From positions 34,611,765 through 34,675,764 of the forward strand of contig CM068380.1 of assembly GCA_034770075.1 (NCBI GenBank): 64,000 nt of DNA. Reading direction: 5' to 3'. The notes under the pieces were generated by a model. The model was not told the DNA's origin. It saw only the letters and a list, made by a program, of their open reading frames with translations, and did no database searches. The DNA is from Aralia elata (Eukaryota > Streptophyta > Magnoliopsida > Apiales > Araliaceae). Position numbers and translations under genes: made by a program. Positions 57,901 through 64,000 of the stretch are shown here, piece after piece. Every line of letters begins with the position of its first letter. The first letter of the stretch is position 1.

Positions 57901-59164
57901 TGTTTTAAAGTCATCAGCCCGACTTCTCAACTTCCTATCCAATTCCCCTTCAAAAATTGAGTAACCCTCCACCCATCAGTAATAATGTAACATTTGAGGG
58001 CTTCGCTTCTGTAGGGGCCATTGTTTCAAAGTCACCTAGTTTGCTTTTCGTAGATTGGTTCCTAATTATGACTGTTAAATAGTTAGGTGCTTCCTCTGTT
58101 GTGTTTGTGATTAGATTGGGGCATTAAATCTTGTCAAACACCACGGGCTCTTTTTCTATCTCCTCTCTCTCATCCCACCATGGTTGTAATGTAGTCCTAT
58201 TTCTCATGTCATAAAGAGCTTTACCAAGGATATGACTACTAAGTGGATATGATTTTGCAAAACTGACTGGATTCTTGAACTTTGGTGGAGAAGGCACTTG
58301 GGGCACTAACAGAATAGGATCACCTTCATTAGCACTTAAAGATAGATCTTTGATGGCCACATTTTTCTTATCCCCACTTGTCTCCCGTCATTCGATATCT
58401 TGTGGCTCATCTAGTTGCAGATTTGGTTCGGGCTCACCATCAGTTTCAGAATCCATGTCATAAAACCAAGTGTTTTGAGGACAGTTGTTCAAGGCTTTGA
58501 ACATTTGATCTATCTGATTCTGAATATTTTGAATTGACATCTCTTGATCAATCCTCCTCTTCTCATTTGATGCTACGAACTTGGACCACAATTCCTCCAA
58601 TCTTGAATTATCTGTTTCAGTTTCGGAATCCATGTATTGAGGGCCATTGGTTGAGGTATTGATGAGTTGTTTCATCTGATTCTTAAAATTTTGGCTCGAT
58701 ATTTCCTGACTCCTCATCATATCTTCTTGGTCTACTATGATCTTAGACATGAATTCCTCCAAACTTGAATTTTCTTCTTGTGGCAATGGAGGTGGACATA
58801 AGAATTCTGGTACATATGTTGGACTTGGAGCGTAGAATTGATCTTGTTGATTATAGCTCCATGAAGAATCTGGGTGATACCCACAACCTTGATATTTGTT
58901 AGGATATGCATATTGGTTGAGATAGTTACCACCATACTGTACCGGTCCAAAATTGACAGTGCATTAATGACTCGAATGATTGTCAGCACAATAATCACAA
59001 GTAACTGCTATCTTTCGAATATGTTGGGCTGCAAGAACATCCAACCTCTTCAAAAGTGTTTCACTTTGTGCTAACAATACAGAAAGTGCATTGAGTTCAT
59101 CAACCCCTATTTTCCTTGGTTGAGTTATTCTCGTATATGACCATTGATAAGCAAAGTCATCCAC
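57901..59164 (-). pseudogene. Element B truncated Athila Gag
   Basis: From an ATG at 59164 (MDDFAYQWSYTRITQPRK) the frame aligns with the second half of the Gag of element C: the ALSVLLAQSETLLKRLDVLA stretch, then a CX2CX3HX4C motif (CDYCADNHSS) with a stop inside that fits CAA. A Tyr/Gln/Pro-rich linker and two coiled blocks follow (SLEEFMSKIIVDQEDMMRSQ; RLEELWSKFVASNEKRR), ending at 58388. Another open piece at 58124-58360 (PVSFAKSYPLSSHILGKALY) follows after a stop. The capsid core and all pol domains are missing. Confidence 0.7.
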
Positions 59165-59270
59165 GGTACCTAAAAAGAGAGAAATATAGGAAAAGAATTA
59201 AAATTAAAAAAATGTTTAAATTAAGACTAATTTGATTGAAGCTAATGATGGCAAAAATTATTAACCTAAT

Positions 59271-59290
59271 TCCCCGGCAACGGCGCCCAA
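59271..59290 (-). promoter_or_regulatory. Primer-binding site of element B (tRNA-Asp-like)
   Basis: The minus strand reads TTGGGCGCCGTTGCCGGGGA, the Athila tRNA-Asp site with one extra G after the first TGG, next to the 5' LTR. Confidence 0.75.
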
Positions 59291-59295
59291 AAACT

Positions 59296-60774
59296 TATTT
59301 GCTTAAATCTATACTAGCAAAATACCCAAGTATACGCAGTCTACAAGTAATATAATGATAAGAGAGTGTCGAACCCACAGAGAATTATTTAATAATAATT
59401 ACCAAGTACTAACAATTAATCAAATTAATTTTATTTAAACAATTCGATAAAAGTTGTTGAATTTTGAAAATAAAGTACTAAACTAACTAATCACTAAATA
59501 CCAAGAATTGAATTTAGAGAAAAAGGCTTAAGATTACAATTTTTCTTAATGTTTCACTTGAATTAATACACTTCCTGTTAAGTTATATTAATTATTCCGG
59601 ATTGTTAATCAAGAACTCATCAATATTTATAACCATCTCTCGATGTATCATAAACGAATCAACTTAAATCCACAAAAGATAGAATTAAGATGAACACCCT
59701 AGTTAATTAATTCACTATATCTCTATGTGAATTACAATTAAAAAGGATTTAAAGCACATGTTCTCTTTCAGATTACATGCGGCGTATAGGTATATCTCTA
59801 TCCTAGATACAAATTATGAGTTCCATCACCATGTAGAAAACACAATCACATGCTATTATGATTAGGTCTAAATCTATAATCTATCTCTCGAGTTCATAAA
59901 GATTACCACGGTAATTGTTGATTAGACAATTAAGCAATTAATCACAAATTATAATAGACAACCCGATAAGAATCAATAATAATTAACAAGGAATCATATC
60001 AATAAAAGCTACGCAATACGTTCCATTGTAATCTTCAAAAGAAATTAGTTCATAATTGAATTAAAATCCATAATCCACAATTGATAAAGCATTCAAGAAT
60101 ACAAAATAAGAGGTAGAGAAGAGAATAAAATTTGTAGACGCAATCTTTGAGTCTCTCCTTCAGCTCCTTAATTGAATCCTTTGTGCTCTAGCAATTGCTT
60201 CAAGCCTCCATCTCTTTCTCCCAAACTAGGGTTAGCAAAAAGTAGCAAGATCCCTCTTATTGTATGCCTCACATCATGTATTTATAGGTTTTAATTAAAG
60301 TCCTAACTAATTAGAAGTTACAATCCTTGTTCCATTCAATTTGGGTCAAAAATAAGCTTTTCAACAACCCGACCCAGCGTGGCCGCGCCCATATTTGGCC
60401 TAGGAAGCAGCGCGGGCGCGCCCAAGTGCCAGAAATCATATTTTTCACTTTGCAGACCAGCGCGGCCGCGCCCAAAATACACTTGGAACCGGTGCGGCCG
60501 CGCCCGACAAAATTCTGCTGCAGCATCTGTTGATAAATTGGTCATAAGTTTTGATCTGAGAGGAGTTACGGGGACTTCCACCTATCAAATAGAAGCTCTG
60601 GACGAGATCTACAACTTTAATTCTTTGAGAATGGCGAGATTCAGATTGGATGAAAGTCGAAATTGGGCTTAAAGTGACTGCTATGCAAATGGTAACTCCA
60701 AACTTTGAAGTTCAACGTCCGTTGGGAAAACGGTCATTACTTTCTCATCCGAACTCCGATTGTGACGATTCAAG
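59296..60774 (-). repeat. 5' LTR of element B, truncated by element G
   Basis: 1479 bp aligning with the 3' LTR of B; the missing 272 bp corresponds to 56281-56552 and should lie to the right of element G. GC-rich inverted repeats at 60375, 60408, 60458 and 60490 are spaced 33, 50 and 32 bp (CAGCGCGGCCGCGCCCA and variants). The minus-strand TATA (TATAAATA) starts at 60286, 89 bp downstream of the nearest repeat. Confidence 0.9.
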
Positions 60775-62594
60775 TGTTAGGCTTGTATATAACGCGAGTA
60801 TGCAATCAAATTACATAATAGAGCGGAAGCGCGATAAAATGGATTTTAAAATTTTATACAAACCATCACCATGATCGATCAATGTGCTCAATTAACGATA
60901 TAAACGAAAGAGAAAGAGAATAAGAATTATACCCTCGTAGAACAAAGCTTCATCGGGTACAAGTTTAACACCTAGTCCTTCGTGTTCTCTTCGAATGCTA
61001 CGGTGTGATTCCTTCCTTTGATCAACGTTAGCCACCCAAGTGTTTGGCCTCTAGAGGTGATCCACCAAGGAAGAACAAGTATTTAAGAAGTTGGGTATTT
61101 GGCAAAACCCTAGTTTCTATCTCAATAGAAATTGCAAGTACTCTCCACAAATCTTATGCAAGAGTGTGTAACCCCAATCTATGATAAGACTCCTCTTATT
61201 TACGGATGTAGGAATAACCCTTCCCTAAACTATTTAGGATTAGGGTTTCTATTATAATTAAACTCCTTTAATTAATTATGCTCCTAATCCAATTAGGAAT
61301 TCATGGGAGAGTACTTCTATTAATTAATTCCCAATCACTATTAGGAATTAAATAATAGTAAAAGTAATAATAATAATAAGACTCCTCTCATTAATTTATA
61401 TTTAATATTTCCAAAATATTAAATAATAAATATTAAGCTATTTAATTTATTCTATCTCCATAGATTAAATTAAATACACTTAACTTATTATTACAATTAT
61501 GTCATTTACTTCTTAAATAAATATTTTTCTTTTGCGGTGTGACCCTTTAGGTTCTCCATATTAAACCGGTTGTGAATAAATCAATTAGAACAATTCTAAT
61601 CTTATTTAAATAAATAAATTAAACTATTTAATTCATTTAAATAAATAATATTTATTCTACAATAAGGGTAAGCCACCTTAGCGATCAACGACTTTCCAGA
61701 TAATATAGATTTCAACATTAATCATAAAAGAACCTTTGAGTAAATAGTTACCGTACAATTCAATCCTTCTACCATACAATGTCCCAATTAAATATAAGAC
61801 ATGGATTTACTGTCAAGTCTTATTTTATTTAATTATATGTATTTCGATTCCCAAATGTACAACTCTAAATAATGTAAATTAGAAACTCCTTTTTAATTTC
61901 ATTCTGCCTTGGCCAAGGACTACTGAGTTATCATTTATCGAATCACATAGGACATTCACATCTTTTACTAGACGTGGTAGATTCTTTGTTGATCATTCAC
62001 CCATCTCCATGTACAACTAATTATACCCAATCATACCCTTTGATATACCCACAAGGTCTTAAGGGACATGTCAAAGTATAACTCATCATACACAAGATAC
62101 TATGATGATCTCAAGTCCAAGGATCACTTGTACTACTATCACTATAGGAATTCCTATTGACAGGCGAGTAAAACTCCATTAGGTATTCCTTAGCGAGTCA
62201 CGTTCAGTGAACTTATTCTTTAATAAGCACCTACATACTTGCTTTAGTGTCTCCACACAAATGATTATGAGATCAATCATCCTCTTCCTAAGAGCAAGCA
62301 ACGTATGTACTAATCTATCCGGATTCACTAATTCCCAATTTAGTAATCCAACGATTAGGAACAATTTTAGTTTGTGAGCTATCTAGAATTTAGATCTCAT
62401 TAGCATGATCACCATCATGATTCTAAAAGCATTGCTCAAAACTATGGGTTTATCACAATTAATATAACAGCACTATGTAGATAATATAAAATGCCTTTTA
62501 AGAAAATCAATTCTTTTATTAATAAATGAATAAGATTACAAAGTATATGCTACATCATATCAAATATGATTGACTTGTGTGCATACTACTTTCA
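60775..62594 (-). repeat. 3' LTR of element G
   Basis: On the minus strand it starts TGAAAGTAGTATGC after the purine tract AAGTGGGAGAT and ends CAAGCCTAACA, 1820 bp. I saw no GC inverted-repeat array in it. The 5' LTR is outside the window, so the borders rest on terminal TG/CA, the purine tract and the breakpoint in B. Confidence 0.75.
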
Positions 62595-62608
62595 ATCTCC
62601 CACTTGCA

Positions 62609-64000
62609 CTAAAGCCAATCGCCATGGTATCTAATACCCATCTTCTCTAAGTGACGATCAAACTGCTGTTGAGTTAAAGCTTTAGTAAATGGATCTGCAA
62701 TGTTGTCTTGAGAGTCCACACGTTCCAGGGTGACATCTCCTCTTTCAATGATCTCTCTAATCAAATGAAACCGCCGCAACACGTATTTGGATTTCTGATG
62801 AGACCTGGGTTCCTTAGCCTGCGCAACATCTCCGTTGTTGTCGCAGAATAAAGGTACTGCTCCTCTAATGTTTGGAACCACTCCAAGTTCAGTTATGAAC
62901 TTCTTCATCCAAATAGCTTCCTTTGCAGTTTCACTTGCAGCTATGTACTCTGCCTCTGTCACTGAATCAGCAACTGTTTGCTGCTTGGAACTTTTCCAAC
63001 TCACTGCGCCACCGTTTAAGGTAAACACGTACCCTAAAACGGATTTGCTGTCATCTTGGTCCGTTTGAAAACTTGAGTCTGTATAGCCCTCTAGTTTCAA
63101 TTCAGACCCACCGTAGACTAGAAATACATCCTTAGTTCTTCTCAAGTACTTTAGGATGTTTTTCACTGCCTTCCAGTGCTCTTTTCCTGGATTCGACTGA
63201 TATCTGCTTGTTACACTAAGTGCATGAGTGACATCTGGTCTAGTACATATCATACCGTACATGATAGATCCTATTGCGGAAGCATAAGGAATCTTACTCA
63301 TACGGTCTCTCTCCTCAGGTGTCTTTGGGGCCTATTTCTTGGAGAGATGTATTCCATGGCTCATCGGCATGAGACCTCTTTTGGAATCTTCCATGCTAAA
63401 CTTCTTTAGCATCGAGTCAATGTACTTTCCTTGGGTCAAGCCTAGCATCCTTTTAGATCTATCTCTATAGATCTTTATCCCAAAAATATAGGATGCCTCA
63501 CCCAAGTCCTTCATAGAGAAGTGTTTAGATAACCAAATTTTGATCGACTGTAGCATATGAATATCATTCCCTATCAGTAATATATCATCAACATATAATA
63601 CAAGGAATGATATAGCGCTTCCACTAACCTTCTTGTACACACAAGGTTCATCCTCATTTTTGATAAAATCAAACCTTTTGATTATCTCATCAAAACAGAT
63701 GTTCCATCTTCGAGAAGCTTGCTTCAATCCATAAATGGATCGTTGTAGCTTACATACTTGGTTTGTTCCAACCGTTGAAACAAAACCCTCTAGCTGTATC
63801 ATATATACATTCTCCTCAAGCTCTCCATTGAGGAAGGCCGTTTTCACGTCCATTTGCCAGATCTCGTAGTCATAATAAGCTGCAATCGCAAGCAAAATCC
63901 GAATGGACTTGAGCATAGCTACTGGTGAGAAGGTTTCATCATAGTCAACTCCTTGTCTTTGTTTGAAACCTTTTGCAACCAGTCGGGCCTTATAGGTCTC
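62609..64000 (-). pseudogene. Element G copia pol: RT and RNase H, partial
   Basis: The frame is open from the window edge (ETYKARLVAKGFKQRQGVDY) through RT (FSPVAMLKSIRILLAIAAYY, QMDVKTAFLNGELEENVYM, CKLQRSIYGLKQASRRWN, catalytic LYVDDILLIGND near 63590). One TAG follows LSKK (about 63333). RNase H follows (SAIGSIMYGMICTRPDVTHA, YTDSSFQTDQDDSKS, EAEYIAASETAKEAIWMKKF, NIADPFTKALTQQQFD) and ends in a stop at 62609-62611. Only this one stop is seen in about 460 codons, so the element is fairly young. The pol protein copies the RNA and degrades the template. Gag, protease and integrase lie outside. Confidence 0.9.

Larger units (their letters stand above)
53489..60774 (-). mobile_element. Element B: non-autonomous Athila derivative, minus strand
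   Basis: Its 3' LTR is 53489-56552 (including solo LTR F), its interior 56553-59295, and its 5' LTR 59296-60774 (cut by element G). Only a C-terminal portion of gag is retained; protease, RT and integrase are absent. It is inserted in the 3' LTR of E. The two Athila-type purine tracts and a tRNA-Asp-like primer site are retained, so it had the signals to be mobilised by an autonomous relative. Confidence 0.85.
60775..64000 (-). mobile_element. Element G: Ty1/copia retrotransposon (Angela/Tork-like), partial
   Basis: A minus-strand copia element whose 3' LTR and the C-terminal half of pol are in the window; the rest runs off the right edge. It is inserted in the 5' LTR of B, immediately after the word ATTCAAG. 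The RNase H sequence style and the roughly 1.8-kb LTR point to the Angela/Tork branch. Confidence 0.85.

Overview
This is a eudicot-type plant nuclear window, AT-rich and dominated by nested LTR retrotransposons. The plant origin shows in Athila, Tat and Tekay (Ty3/gypsy) and Angela/Tork-like (Ty1/copia) polyproteins, plant-type primer sites, GT-AG introns, a B3-domain remnant, a plant mobile domain (PMD) remnant, and hAT, Tourist-like and Mutator-like MITEs. Only one host gene looks intact: the N-terminal 707 codons of a large BAT2/PRRC2-like coiled-coil protein on the minus strand at the left edge (1-2121), with a leader intron and a weak TATA further right.

Layout. 2.7-5.8 kb is noncoding, with a Tourist-like MITE, microsatellites and a 22-bp tandem array upstream of a TATA box in a probable LTR remnant. 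5.8-11.0 kb holds a 5'-truncated, decayed Tekay element with its 3' LTR. 11.0-14.5 kb has a Mutator-like MITE and a B3/REM pseudogene. 14.5-24.3 kb is a full-length Tat element (D): LTRs, gag with an RS-repeat region, pol with a second RNase H, and an antisense spliced Transposase_28-type gene. 24.4-26.3 kb has a hAT MITE with a perfect 8-bp target duplication and a PMD pseudogene. 26.5-30.3 kb is an old minus-strand chromovirus (H).

From 30,313 to the right edge everything appears nested inside H. A Tekay chromovirus E (30,313-53,488) carries an Athila element C (33,452-45,397) inside a coiled-coil ORF that lies before gag. C carries a hAT MITE in its 3' LTR. The 3' LTR of E carries a 151-bp MITE and is then broken by a minus-strand, pol-less Athila derivative B. 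The 3' LTR of B holds a perfect solo LTR (F), and its 5' LTR is broken by a minus-strand copia element G that runs off the window. Lengths reconcile closely: removing the MITE and its duplication makes both LTRs of C 1277 bp, and removing F makes the LTR of B 1751 bp, equal to the two broken parts of its partner added together.

None of the autonomous elements has an undamaged gag-pol. Nearly all their in-frame stops look like C-to-T or G-to-A changes (Gln, Arg or Trp codons). The observation I would follow first is a shared promoter architecture. The LTRs of C, E, B, F and H, from unrelated lineages and with different words, each carry GC-rich inverted repeats spaced close to 32 bp (three DNA turns), 80-190 bp upstream of the TATA box. 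C has a second array of the same word, in reverse orientation, about 500 bp upstream of its third ORF.
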